A stretch of 64,000 nt of DNA from the NCBI GenBank assembly GCA_050951725.1, contig JBMNJO010000001.1, positions 1,054,001-1,118,000 on the forward strand, read 5' to 3'. Positions 42,974 to 51,738 of the stretch are shown here, one piece after another. This stretch comes from DTU052 sp050951725 (GTDB lineage: Bacteria; Bacillota; Syntrophomonadia; Syntrophomonadales; DTU052). Positions within the stretch are counted from its first letter, which is position 1, and each line of letters begins with the position of its first letter. The notes beneath the pieces are model-generated. The model ran no database searches, had not been told where the DNA came from, and saw only the letters and a list, made by a program, of their open reading frames with translations. The position numbers were made by a program, and so were the translations under genes.

Positions 42974-43926
42974 GCGAAGGTTTCCCCAAGCCGCCGATCC
43001 CCCCCATGGAACCGGTTAAATGTGACCAGGCCTTTGACAGCGAAAACCATATCTTTCAGGTTAAATGGGATGGGGTGCGGATGCTGACCTTCTATAATGG
43101 TACGTCGGTTACCCTGCAGAACCGGCGTCTGCATAACCGGAACATACAATACCCTGAACTGCAGGCATTGAGCAGCATTGTCAAACACCCGGTGGTTATT
43201 GATGGTGAAGTCATCACATTAAAGGACGGCAAACCCAGCTTTCCCACCGTTATGCGCCGTGACCGGGCGGGATCTGCCAGGACTGTGTCTACGTTGGTCA
43301 ATACCATTCCCATATCGTATATGGTATTCGACATCCTGTACTACCGGAATCAAGCCACGACCAACCTCCCCTGGCATAAGCGCCACGAGATTTTGCAGGA
43401 TCTGCTTTCTCAATCCGCTCCCCCTTTTCACCTGGTGGAGAATTTTTCCGCTGGAACTGCTCTATTCTCTGAGGTGCAGAGGATGGGACTGGAGGGTGTG
43501 GTCGCCAAGGTTAAGGACAGTCGGTATATTCCGGGAGGTAAGAGCCGGCTATGGCAAAAGATTAAAAACCGCCCCCTCATCACCTGCTTCATAGGTGGTT
43601 TTACCAGGCGGGGCCGGAACGCCAACTCGCTGCTCCTGGGTGTTTTCGACGAGGATCAGTTCCTGTATGTGGGGCGGGCCGGTTCCGGACTGAAGGAGAA
43701 TCAATGGGCCAGTCTAACCCAGGTCCTCCTGGCGGAACAGACCAGTTCACCACCGTTTGTAAATCCCCCGAAAAAAGCCGGGTTAACCTGGGTCAAGCCT
43801 GTCTTTCAAGTCATAGTGGAATACGCGGAGTGGACCGAGGAAACCCGCCTCCGCTCCCCGGTCATAAAATGCATCACGGGGACAGACCCCATGATGCAAA
43901 ATGCATCATGGGGTCTGTCCCCGTGA
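42970..43926 (+). CDS. ligD: ATP-dependent DNA ligase (LigD ligase domain as separate protein)
   Basis: The catalytic lysine is in FQVKWDGVRML (Lys32). Motif III is YMVFDILY, motif IV GLEGVVAKVKDSRYIPG, and motif V WQKIKNRP. An OB-fold follows, ending in RSPV. Residues 300-318 are not ligase sequence: they are encoded by REP copy 5, which replaces the native stop and supplies a TGA at 43924-43926. The true C-terminus is thus about 299 residues plus a 19-residue foreign tail. Activity is probably kept because motif VI (WVKPVFQVIVEY) lies upstream. Confidence 0.9.
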   Translation: MSEGFPKPPIPPMEPVKCDQAFDSENHIFQVKWDGVRMLTFYNGTSVTLQNRRLHNRNIQYPELQALSSIVKHPVVIDGEVITLKDGKPSFPTVMRRDRAGSARTVSTLVNTIPISYMVFDILYYRNQATTNLPWHKRHEILQDLLSQSAPPFHLVENFSAGTALFSEVQRMGLEGVVAKVKDSRYIPGGKSRLWQKIKNRPLITCFIGGFTRRGRNANSLLLGVFDEDQFLYVGRAGSGLKENQWASLTQVLLAEQTSSPPFVNPPKKAGLTWVKPVFQVIVEYAEWTEETRLRSPVIKCITGTDPMMQNASWGLSP

Positions 43927-43934
43927 TGCATTTT
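43866..43934. repeat. REP-like palindrome, copy 5
   Basis: Two perfect 33-base arms with an AAA loop, the longest copy here, with core GGGGACAGACCCC and GATGCA ends. It overlaps the ligase 3' end and ends two bases before the AAAGGAG site of the polymerase gene. A stem this stable in the operon mRNA could affect translation of the polymerase. Confidence 0.92.
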
Positions 43935-43951
43935 GAAAGGAGATGTTGGTT

Positions 43952-44884
43952 GTGCCGGTCAAGAGCAGAGAAATTGTCGAGGTACAAGGCCTGGAGGTAT
44001 CCATATCCAACCTGGATAAGGTCTTCTGGGAGGGTGAGGGCTATACCAAGGGACACCTGATCAATTATTACGTGCAGGTGTTTCCTCACCTGCTGCCTCA
44101 TCTGGCTGAACGTCCCCTGGTAGTCACCCGTTATCCCTCGGGGGCGGGTGGAAAATGGTTTTATCAGAAGAATGCACCTGAGGGCACCCCTGAGTGGGTT
44201 AACACCTACCCCTGGTACTCGTCCCATTCCGACCGCTACCTGAACTTTGTTCTTTGTGATAACCTGGCCACTATGGTATGGCTGGCTAATCAGGCCTGTA
44301 TTGAGTTGCATCCCTGGATGTCGCGTGTCGGCAGCCTTGACCGCCCGGATTTTGTGGTATTTGATCTCGACCCCTCGGAAGGCGCTACCTATGATGACGT
44401 GCGCGATGTGGCGGAAGTGGTAAGAGAGGTTTTACGATTCCTTAAAATCAACTTCTTTCTTAAGACATCCGGTGCTACCGGACTCCATGTATTTGTTCCG
44501 ATTATGAACGTCTACACCTATGACGAACTGCGGGATTTCGTGCGTCGCATAGCCGAAACAGTGGTCTCCCTGATTCCTGATAAAGCTACCGTAGTCAGGA
44601 AAGTAAAGGACCGGGGGGGTAAGGTTTATGTTGACTACCTGCAAAACATACAGGGCAAGACAGTTTGTTCTGTCTACAGCGTGCGTCCACGCCCTGGTGC
44701 ACCGGTATCAACCCCGATTACCTGGGAAGAGATGCGTGAGACCAAACCGGGTGATTTCAATATCATCACCGTGCCGCCACGGCTCAACCGGAAGGGTGAC
44801 ATGTTCGCCGGGGTCAATACTGAGCGGCAGAGAATCGATGAACCTTGGCGCCGCCTCAACTCGAACTTCCGACCGCGGCAATAA
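43952..44884 (+). CDS. ligD: NHEJ polymerase/primase (LigD POL domain as separate protein)
   Basis: The archaeo-eukaryotic primase-like domain has KVFWEGEGYTKGHLINYY, ELHPWMSR, and the catalytic acidic pair in FVVFDLDPSEGATYDDV. The last part includes the nucleotide-binding SGATGLHVFVPI. It fills gaps and adds ribonucleotides at breaks. I prefer the GTG at 43952 as start, nine bases after AAAGGAG, since an ATG at 43943 overlaps that site. No phosphoesterase domain gene is present. Confidence 0.92.
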   Translation: MPVKSREIVEVQGLEVSISNLDKVFWEGEGYTKGHLINYYVQVFPHLLPHLAERPLVVTRYPSGAGGKWFYQKNAPEGTPEWVNTYPWYSSHSDRYLNFVLCDNLATMVWLANQACIELHPWMSRVGSLDRPDFVVFDLDPSEGATYDDVRDVAEVVREVLRFLKINFFLKTSGATGLHVFVPIMNVYTYDELRDFVRRIAETVVSLIPDKATVVRKVKDRGGKVYVDYLQNIQGKTVCSVYSVRPRPGAPVSTPITWEEMRETKPGDFNIITVPPRLNRKGDMFAGVNTERQRIDEPWRRLNSNFRPRQ

Positions 44885-45001
44885 TAGTGGTCAGGGTAAA
44901 TTTTACTATGGCATATTGGCTCGCAGATGCCTTTTCGGGAGTTGGCCCGCCTGATTCCAATAACCCTGTCGGCCGTACCTTTCGATTAGTCCACAAAAGA
45001 A

Positions 45002-45047
45002 AAAGAGGTTGTCCCCTATCCTTTTTACGGAACATGACAACCTCTTT
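45002..45047. terminator. Terminator between the NHEJ operon and the convergent NucS-like gene
   Basis: AAAGAGGTTGTC and GACAACCTCTTT are perfect inverted repeats with a 22-base loop. T and A runs on both sides allow use in both directions. Confidence 0.7.
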
Positions 45048-45076
45048 GGCAACATCCCTCAAGTTGACTAATACAC

Positions 45077-45919
45077 TCAGGCTGACATCTTGTTTACTTC
45101 CAGTGACATCCTGAGGCGGTACACTTCGATCCCCGGTACCTCGGATATTGACAACAGCATGGACTCTTCAATATGGTTAGTGAAGATCATGCCTTTCACA
45201 TCTTTACCCGGAGTCAGGTTTCGGCGCACCCATCCCATATATCCCAGGATGCGGCTCAGCACCTCGGGTGTAACCTCTTCTGCGAATTCCATAACTGTCA
45301 GGCGGTTGTAGGTGTCGGTGGCCAGAATGTCAATAATCCCTACCTCCGTTGGGTACTCAAACCCCTGCCTGCCTGAGGCATCGGTGTAAATCCGCAGGTT
45401 TTTACCCACCAGAGCAAGGTTATTGTACAGGACCTCCCGCACCTGGGGAAATGAACCGCTGATATAGGTCTGTTCTTCCCCGATCATTCTTGTGGACGGG
45501 GAGGTCTCAGTTACGGCATCGTACTTCTTCCTGACGGGTTTTCTGGTCACAGGCTTTTCGTCCAGTTCAACTCCATCCACTCGCTTTACGACCAGCCTGT
45601 CTCCTTCTTCCACTATTCCCCATGCACCGTGCTCCTCTGGCTTATACAGAGTCACCCGGCCATTCCCCAGGGTATAAAGGAAATCATACTTGGTGTTGCA
45701 GTTGCGTGGTTTACGGTTGGCTGGATAGTAAACCCGTGATTTCTGGTTGACACTGCAAATTATTATCTGGCAGTTTATGGTCCTCTCTTTTACATCTCCA
45801 TAGTGCTGCCAGATATATTCCTTAATGTCTTTGTAGCTGGCCTCCCCATTCATGGATTCCACGGCCTTCTTAACCATCTCCCACACGGGCGGGCGCTTGA
45901 TGGCATTGGTCTTGCCCAT
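45077..45919 (-). CDS. DUF7669-like N-domain plus NucS/DUF91-like nuclease domain lacking a catalytic Lys
   Basis: Residues 8-75 form a winged-helix-like module (PPVWEMVKKAVESMNGEA, TINCQIIICSVN) found at the start of many nuclease-linked proteins. Residues 170-280 resemble the NucS/EndoMS C-terminal domain: YPTEVGIIDILATD with the metal-binding Asp197, then VMEFAEEV, and GYMGWVRRNL. Active members have E-x-K; here it is Glu211-Phe-Ala213, so the lysine is missing and the nuclease may be inactive or use another residue. It converges on the NHEJ operon. A role in break processing or DNA recognition is inference. Confidence 0.7.
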   Translation of the reverse strand: MGKTNAIKRPPVWEMVKKAVESMNGEASYKDIKEYIWQHYGDVKERTINCQIIICSVNQKSRVYYPANRKPRNCNTKYDFLYTLGNGRVTLYKPEEHGAWGIVEEGDRLVVKRVDGVELDEKPVTRKPVRKKYDAVTETSPSTRMIGEEQTYISGSFPQVREVLYNNLALVGKNLRIYTDASGRQGFEYPTEVGIIDILATDTYNRLTVMEFAEEVTPEVLSRILGYMGWVRRNLTPGKDVKGMIFTNHIEESMLLSISEVPGIEVYRLRMSLEVNKMSA

Positions 45920-46163
45920 AATACATCCTCCTCTAAACGGTCCTTGCCGTTTAATATTGATTCGGTATTTATTATTACCTCAAATTCACATCATATAACC
46001 AATTGATGCCTTTTTTTACATTTATATATCCTTGTTCAGGTGAAAATGAACGCTATAAATAATTTTTCTTCAAATTGACCCTTATACTGGTAGGAAAGCT
46101 TAGCCAATTGCAGGAATATTCTGATACAAAAAACCGATGATTATCAAGGAGGAGGAGTTATAT

Positions 46164-46268
46164 TTGTTTAAGGATGATTTCTGGTACTCGTACTGGGCCC
46201 TGGTCATCAGCGTTATGATCACCGTTGGTCTGGTGGGATACTTTGTCCGTGGTCCCATCATGCCCTGA
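46164..46268 (+). CDS. Small membrane protein, 34 residues
   Basis: TTG at 46164 follows AAGGAGGAGGAG. The 34-residue product starts FKDDFWYSYW and has one helix (ALVISVMITVGLVGYFV). I recognise no family. It is followed by a hairpin that serves as a terminator for both flanking genes. Confidence 0.6.
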   Translation: MFKDDFWYSYWALVISVMITVGLVGYFVRGPIMP

Positions 46269-46300
46269 CCCTGTGCATGCCAATACTTCAGCAAAGAAAA

Positions 46301-46331
46301 CAGGGGCTGCTGCAACACTGCTTCAGCCCCT
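46301..46331. terminator. Bidirectional terminator
   Basis: AGGGGCTG and CAGCCCCT are inverted repeats. On the minus strand GTTTTCTTTG follows, so it terminates the ferritin-like gene best. Confidence 0.6.
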
Positions 46332-46352
46332 CCATGCCGGTTGATGACAACG

Positions 46353-46811
46353 CTACATATCTATCATTGAGTAATGTGAAACCTTAACGTCACAATCGAT
46401 TCCCATCTCATGCAGAAGAATGGGGATCCTCATGGCGTGCTGCGCTTCGTCCGTCCGCGTGTCCCAAAACAACCGGCGCAAACAAGGGTCACAAACGGAT
46501 TGGTATATCTTTCCGTATTCTTCATAGGCGTTGGTCTCTTCCAGTATTCTTTGTTTTAATGCCTGTTCATAATTACATATTACTGGTGGTGGAACCGGAT
46601 CAGGTTTGTATTTCCGGCCAGTCAGACGGCAATATTCTTTCATGTACCATTCGGCATGCATTTTTTCATCGCGGCTGAATTCCATCAGGAGCTCCTGTGA
46701 CATGCGGGAGGGTGCCATCCGGGCCAGTTCCTGGTAGTATACACTGTCAGTCAGTTCATCCTGAATGTAATCCTGCAGTTTACAGATGAACTCACTCTTA
46801 GTTATAGCCAC
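46353..46811 (-). CDS. Ferritin-like (rubrerythrin-type) di-iron protein
   Basis: The four-helix bundle has the repeated E...DExxHA pattern: an early Glu in DYIQDELTDSVYYQEL, then FSRDEKMHAEWYM, LEETNAYEEY and DTRTDEAQHAMRI. These give the ligands for a di-iron site. Roles in peroxide or oxygen defence are common in anaerobes. There is no rubredoxin domain. Some relatives act in spores, and the substrate is unknown here. Confidence 0.75.
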   Translation of the reverse strand: MAITKSEFICKLQDYIQDELTDSVYYQELARMAPSRMSQELLMEFSRDEKMHAEWYMKEYCRLTGRKYKPDPVPPPVICNYEQALKQRILEETNAYEEYGKIYQSVCDPCLRRLFWDTRTDEAQHAMRIPILLHEMGIDCDVKVSHYSMIDM

Positions 46812-46978
46812 TTATCCACCCCCTTTCCATACCTTTCATATAGTATGAGAAACTGGTTTGTTTGGTTAATTGTTAAGCCCAGATCCTTACTATGCAAAAC
46901 GCCAGGATGCACCTAAAGGATAATCAAACCCCGAGAATGCAATAATAGATACATAAGATTAACCGGGGTGAAACAGCA

Positions 46979-48733
46979 TTGAATCAAGATATGAAACGGG
47001 TATTGTATGTTGATCTTTCCAGCCTGACCTTTGAAATCAAGGACAGAAAGGACCTGTCGCACTTCATGGGGGGGACCGGTCTGGGGTGTCAGCTGCTTTC
47101 GGAAGAGGTTCACCTGGATAAGGACCCTCTGGACCCGCAACAACCCATCATATTCGCCCGAGGAACCCTGGCACCCTATTTTCCGTCCGCGACTCAGGTA
47201 GCCGCGGTATTTCGTTCTCCATTGACCGGTTACCTGGGAGAGAGTTTCGCCGGGGGAAGCCTGGCAGCGGCTATGTTCCTGGCCAATCTTAATGCTCTGG
47301 TTATCAAAGGCCGCGCTGACCGGCCGGTCAGACTTACAGTTGGTCCCCGTATTGTTCATATCAAGAAGACTGATCCCCTGTATGGAACGGGAACTGAGGA
47401 GTGCCTGCGGGAGCTTTATGACCTGGAGCCATCTCCAGGTTTACGTTCCCTGGTAGTGATTGGCCAGGCAGGAGAAAAGACGATCCGTTTTGCCGATCTG
47501 GTGGTTGACCGTTACTGGCGGTTTGGAGGTTCTGGTGCGGGAGCCATCTTCGGCAGCAAGAATCTCAAATCACTTATGGTATATGGGGACCGCAACCTGC
47601 CGATTCCTGATGTCAATGTGGCCGGGTACCGGGAGGTTTTCGAAAATTTGCATAACCGGCTGGTCCACAGTGAATTGATGCCCCTGCTCCATAATCTGGG
47701 TACCGCAGTGAACCTGGAGAAGATGCAGGCGCTTATGGCCCTGCCGAGCCGGAATTCACTCCTGTCCCGTTTCGACGGACTCCCTTCATTTACGGCTCAA
47801 TCTCTGGGTGAAAAACACCTGGTCCGTCAGTTGTCATGCACCGGCTGTCCAATTGGATGCGTTCATGTCGGCCATTACCGCCGCATGTCCGGCAGCGACA
47901 GCCTGGAATATGAGGAGTCCCACCTGCCTTACGATTTTGCCACGGTCTATGCACTGGGTTCACAGTTGGGACTGGAAACCCCGGATGACTTCTGGGCGGT
48001 GTGGGAGAAGGTCTCCGGATACGGTCTGGACCCCCTCGCGTCTGGGGCGGCGCTGGGCTGGCTGACTGAGGCCTATGAACAAGGACTGGTCACGGATAGG
48101 GAAACCGGAACCCCGGTGGCATTCGGTTATGTGGAGGGCTACCTCCACGCTCTGGACGGCCTGGTTGGCGGAGAAACACCTCTGTACCAGGATCTGGCCC
48201 AAGGAGCCACAACCGCTGCAGATCGCTGGGGCGGAAGGGATTACGTTACCGAGATTAACCGGCGGGCTACTACGGGACTCCATACCGGTTACGACAGCTT
48301 TCTGTCTCTGGCGTTGGGGTTCCAGCAACCGGAATTTGTCCACCCTCTGCCCTCCCGATCCAATCAGGAACCCAACCGCATGATCAACAACCTGATTGCC
48401 CGGCAGGCCGCTAATTGCCTCAGCAACTCCCTGGGTATATGCCGGTTTATCAACCAGGTCTACGACCTGAAGACCGTCAGCCGGGCGCTAAAAACACTGG
48501 GTTATAAGCTGAGTCTGCGCCAGCTTAGGACAAGGTCTTATGATCTTTACTATCTACAGCAGGGATTGAACCGGAGGATGGGTCTGGACCCTGCCAGGGT
48601 CACCGTGCCATCACGCCTGTTCAGCATACCTACCGCCGAGGGAATTCTGGAGCAAAACCGGTTTGCAGAAATGCTTGATATCTTTGCTAAACAGTCCTGG
48701 GGTAAAGAAAAGGAGGGAGTAAGTTTTGGCTAA
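46979..48733 (+). CDS. aor: Aldehyde:ferredoxin oxidoreductase (tungstopterin AOR family)
   Basis: The N-terminal domain has VLYVDLSS, FMGGTGLGCQLLSEEV and the pterin-binding SFAGGSLAAAMFLAN. The [4Fe-4S] ligands are in SCTGCPIGCVHVG with a further Cys in NSLGICRF. Members oxidise aldehydes to acids, or reduce acids, with ferredoxin and a tungsten or molybdenum bis-pterin cofactor. The 584-residue length is a little short. The start is TTG after GGGGTGA, or an ATG at 46991. It overlaps the ferredoxin gene by eight bases. Confidence 0.9.
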   Translation: MNQDMKRVLYVDLSSLTFEIKDRKDLSHFMGGTGLGCQLLSEEVHLDKDPLDPQQPIIFARGTLAPYFPSATQVAAVFRSPLTGYLGESFAGGSLAAAMFLANLNALVIKGRADRPVRLTVGPRIVHIKKTDPLYGTGTEECLRELYDLEPSPGLRSLVVIGQAGEKTIRFADLVVDRYWRFGGSGAGAIFGSKNLKSLMVYGDRNLPIPDVNVAGYREVFENLHNRLVHSELMPLLHNLGTAVNLEKMQALMALPSRNSLLSRFDGLPSFTAQSLGEKHLVRQLSCTGCPIGCVHVGHYRRMSGSDSLEYEESHLPYDFATVYALGSQLGLETPDDFWAVWEKVSGYGLDPLASGAALGWLTEAYEQGLVTDRETGTPVAFGYVEGYLHALDGLVGGETPLYQDLAQGATTAADRWGGRDYVTEINRRATTGLHTGYDSFLSLALGFQQPEFVHPLPSRSNQEPNRMINNLIARQAANCLSNSLGICRFINQVYDLKTVSRALKTLGYKLSLRQLRTRSYDLYYLQQGLNRRMGLDPARVTVPSRLFSIPTAEGILEQNRFAEMLDIFAKQSWGKEKEGVSFG

Positions 48734-49166
48734 GGTGTTAACCGCTCCCCGCATGGGCAAGTGTATTGCCTGCTACTCCTGCAGCTTTGCCTGTGCCCGT
48801 GAGGTTATGAAGTCTTTCTCTCCCCAGTACGCGGCTATCAGGATCAAGACCCGCGGTGGGATGCAGAGCAAACTGACGGCTGATATCTGTCGAGCCTGCA
48901 AAAACCCGCCCTGTGCCGAGGCCTGCCCTTATGAGGCCCTGGTTCCCCGGGTCGGCGGCGGGGTCAAATTCATTTCCGACAAGTGTACCGGGTGCGAAAA
49001 CTGCATCCCGGCCTGCCCGGTAGGGTATATCATTATGAATCCATCCCATGAGAAGATCGTTATGTGCATCCACTGCGGCATCTGTTCCAAATACTGCCCC
49101 CATGATGTCCTGCGGCTCGAAGAAGTGGACGACAACTGCTGGACCCAGGACAGCTGCGAACAGTAG
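48726..49166 (+). CDS. Polyferredoxin-like electron-transfer subunit of AOR
   Basis: Sixteen cysteines in four groups make up to four [4Fe-4S] sites: CIACYSCSFACA, CRACKNPPCAEACP, CTGCENCIPACP and CIHCGICSKYCP. This is the HycB/DMSO-reductase-B type subunit that accompanies many AORs and carries electrons to ferredoxin or a membrane partner. The start is TTG and overlaps the aor stop, so the two are co-translated. A hairpin (49171-49195, ACAGGGAGA/TCTCCCTGT) follows. Confidence 0.88.
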   Translation: MAKVLTAPRMGKCIACYSCSFACAREVMKSFSPQYAAIRIKTRGGMQSKLTADICRACKNPPCAEACPYEALVPRVGGGVKFISDKCTGCENCIPACPVGYIIMNPSHEKIVMCIHCGICSKYCPHDVLRLEEVDDNCWTQDSCEQ

Positions 49167-49170
49167 GTAA

Positions 49171-49200
49171 ACAGGGAGATGTTCGGTCTCCCTGTCTGAT
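49171..49200 (+). terminator. Terminator of the AOR operon
   Basis: ACAGGGAGA and TCTCCCTGT form a perfect stem; the T tract is poor (CTGATTT), so efficiency is uncertain. Confidence 0.55.
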
Positions 49201-49204
49201 TTGG

Positions 49205-49438
49205 TTATAAATCGCGCAGGAACGTCAGAACAGGTTCGGCAAAGGGACGGACTACGATGTTAATGACCTTGTGTAAAAAAGGCGGCTGGTAATAGAATAT
49301 TTCCAGCAAAACGATAGCGAGCGCCAGCACCACGATGAAACAATACCCCAGGATCTCTTTCGCGTTTCGACCCTTTAAATTGTACCTTCCATCAATGAAA
49401 GCCAAACCCAGGACTGCTATTACCGCCAGCACTTTCAC
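49205..49438 (-). CDS. Small membrane protein at the end of the germination operon
   Basis: The 77-residue product has two hydrophobic helices (VLAVIAVLGLAFIDG, EILGYCFIVVLALAIVLLEI) separated by a basic loop. It starts directly after the gerC stop. It may be a GerD-independent accessory subunit like the small GerX proteins of clostridia, but it has no motif that proves this. Confidence 0.6.
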   Translation of the reverse strand: MKVLAVIAVLGLAFIDGRYNLKGRNAKEILGYCFIVVLALAIVLLEIFYYQPPFLHKVINIVVRPFAEPVLTFLRDL

Positions 49439-50644
49439 CTATCTCAACACCTTCAGTTCGCTATCCGGATTCTCCGCTGCGCTTCCGCGGTTTCCTATCA
49501 TAGTCTTGCTGCTTACCGTAACCTCTACCATGGGGAAGATATCCTGCCAGTTATGGGAAATTTTCTCCCACTCCTTTGGATGCTGTCTTCTTAACTCCTC
49601 CGAGAACTCGAAGACATCCACATTAAGCGCCTGCGCTTTGCTGACCGCGCTCTGTATCTGCTGCGCTATAACAGTGTTAGCGCGCTTTTCCAGGCTGTCA
49701 AGAAACCAGACCTGATCAAGTCCTGGATGGTCCCCGAAGTGTTCGGCCACATCAAGCATCACCCTCAGTTGTATCTCGAACCGTGGTCTGCCATCCTTAC
49801 CGATGTGAACCCTGGTTGCAGTAGTGCTGCCGACGAGCTCCAGATCCACAGGTTCCCCTGGTCCTTCTATTGGACAGGGCACACTGATATCAGTTCTCTC
49901 CATCCAATTGCGAATCCACAGTAGACCCAGGGTTTCCGTTTCACCCAGTTCCCCCACCATATGCCCGTTATTGTCAAACACCGCCAGGTTGCCTACCGAC
50001 AGGGTCTTGGGCTGGCTTGTCCCTTTCTCGCCTGCACTTACACTGGTCTGCTCGACGACTTCGACGATAGGAGCCACCGCACCGGTGTTCTCCAGGGTCA
50101 GGTCATAGATGAACTGTACCAGTCTCATGGGAACTACCGCGTGGTTGTTCCCCAGCTCAAACAGGGTGATCAGAGCCATTGCGCTGGACTGAAAAGAGGG
50201 CATCTTCGTCTCCAGTACCTGCTGGGCCCTTCCCCGGGCCACCAGGATGTAGAGGTTAGGCCGGGTCTCCCGGCTCCGGAAATAACGGTCCAGGTAGGGT
50301 AAGATCCCGCTGCGGGCCGCCTCCTCCCCCACCACCAGAATACGGTTGTGGCCGAAGAATATCCTCCGGGGCACACGATGTGCCAGCTGAAACGTGGCTT
50401 CGCGAATGGTTTTTCCTCTCCCGGTGGCCGTCCAGAAGGCCTCTTCGCTCCCGCCACCTTCACCTGGAACCAGAGCCCGGGGATTGGCCACCTGAATGGT
50501 GAAGGCGACTTGCTGCCCCGGCTGCTCTCCTTTGTCAACCCCAGTGGCAACCGCCAGAGCCAGGTCCGTAATCTCAGTCTGGCCCCAACAGCCGGTGCAG
50601 AAAACACAGGTCACCATTAAAATCAAAGCCAGGATTCTTTTCAT
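49439..50644 (-). CDS. gerC: Ger(x)C family spore germination lipoprotein
   Basis: A lipoprotein signal ends VTCVFCTGCWGQTEI, the usual start of the C subunit of Ger receptors. VAFTIQVANP, GRGKTIREATFQLAH and RRIFFGHNRILVVGE are family blocks. I start at the ATG of 50642-50644 (GGGAGGAAAAGTC before it), overlapping gerB by ATGA. With GerA and GerB it forms the inner-membrane receptor for a nutrient germinant. 401 residues. Confidence 0.92.
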   Translation of the reverse strand: MKRILALILMVTCVFCTGCWGQTEITDLALAVATGVDKGEQPGQQVAFTIQVANPRALVPGEGGGSEEAFWTATGRGKTIREATFQLAHRVPRRIFFGHNRILVVGEEAARSGILPYLDRYFRSRETRPNLYILVARGRAQQVLETKMPSFQSSAMALITLFELGNNHAVVPMRLVQFIYDLTLENTGAVAPIVEVVEQTSVSAGEKGTSQPKTLSVGNLAVFDNNGHMVGELGETETLGLLWIRNWMERTDISVPCPIEGPGEPVDLELVGSTTATRVHIGKDGRPRFEIQLRVMLDVAEHFGDHPGLDQVWFLDSLEKRANTVIAQQIQSAVSKAQALNVDVFEFSEELRRQHPKEWEKISHNWQDIFPMVEVTVSSKTMIGNRGSAAENPDSELKVLR

Positions 50645-51738
50645 GACTTTTCCTCCCTCTTCCCCCGCAATGAAGCGATGATCAAGAGGATCAAGGGTAT
50701 GACCATCTGGAAGGACAGCAGTCCATACCCGGGCCAAACATTTGATATGAAATCCACCTGTTCAGCGGGAGTGATTGTATGACTACTGGTCATGGCTGTA
50801 AACAGCAGGGTTATGGGGAGCAGAAGGAAACGGTGCTCCTGGAATCCCATGGTATCTGCTGCGGCGCGGGTGGCGCAGTATAAGAAGGCTGTGATTTTAA
50901 TAGAGGTGGCAAAAACCCAGACCACCACTACCAGGGCCTCCAGCCTGTCCAGGATGCGGGCCGTGCTTATCATCCGTGCCAGCGCAAAGGCTGGCAGTTC
51001 AATATCTCCCACTAAATGGCTTCCAAACACTGCGATGGCTGATATCTCCACGGCCATCAAGACTAACCCTATCAAAATTACGGTTATGGTTAGATTGCGG
51101 GTGGTGTTCTTCATGGTTATTAGGGCCGGTAAGAACATCGCTGCCAACATTACCTCCCCTCTATAGGAGCCGGCGATTAATGAGGTAGCCGTAATATTGC
51201 CAATGCTGGTCACCCCAACTGGCAGGAGGCGGCGCAGGTCCATGAGTTCATAGGGTAATAAAACCACTATCAGCATGGCGATAACTATGACCCACACCAA
51301 CAACTCATTTACCCTGGCAAATACCTCCACCCCCTTGCTCACCGCATAAAACGCTACGGCCATGACGGTAATTATTAATGCTAGTGCAGGAGTATACGGC
51401 ATGATGGTAGTATTCATAAACAGGGCAAACTCTGCAGCTATAGTGGAACCGATGAAGAGAAACCATATCGTATACAGCAGGCTCAGGACCAACCCCAGAG
51501 GTTTGCCTAGTATCTGGGGTATGTATCCGGTCAGGGTCTTGTCCGGAAACATTCGGCCCAGGGCGACGATAACCACGACTACCAGCATTCCCCATACACT
51601 TGCAAGCAGGGCTGTCATCCATGCATCCCGTCCGGTAGTCCCCACAGCGACTTGTGGATTGTAGAATACCACGGTGGAAACAAGAACGGTAAAGAAGAGG
51701 TAGGCTAATTGCCTCTGGGATATTCTGCTGTTATCCAT
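50641..51738 (-). CDS. gerB: GerB-type germination permease (GerAB/YndE family)
   Basis: The amino-acid permease-like protein has ten hydrophobic helices starting RISQRQLAYLFFTVLVST. It is expected to bind the germinant, as shown for GerBB and GerAB. I choose the ATG at 51738 with GGAGGGG upstream; this start overlaps the end of gerA by eight bases. 365 residues is normal. Confidence 0.9.
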   Translation of the reverse strand: MDNSRISQRQLAYLFFTVLVSTVVFYNPQVAVGTTGRDAWMTALLASVWGMLVVVVIVALGRMFPDKTLTGYIPQILGKPLGLVLSLLYTIWFLFIGSTIAAEFALFMNTTIMPYTPALALIITVMAVAFYAVSKGVEVFARVNELLVWVIVIAMLIVVLLPYELMDLRRLLPVGVTSIGNITATSLIAGSYRGEVMLAAMFLPALITMKNTTRNLTITVILIGLVLMAVEISAIAVFGSHLVGDIELPAFALARMISTARILDRLEALVVVVWVFATSIKITAFLYCATRAAADTMGFQEHRFLLLPITLLFTAMTSSHTITPAEQVDFISNVWPGYGLLSFQMVIPLILLIIASLRGKREEKS

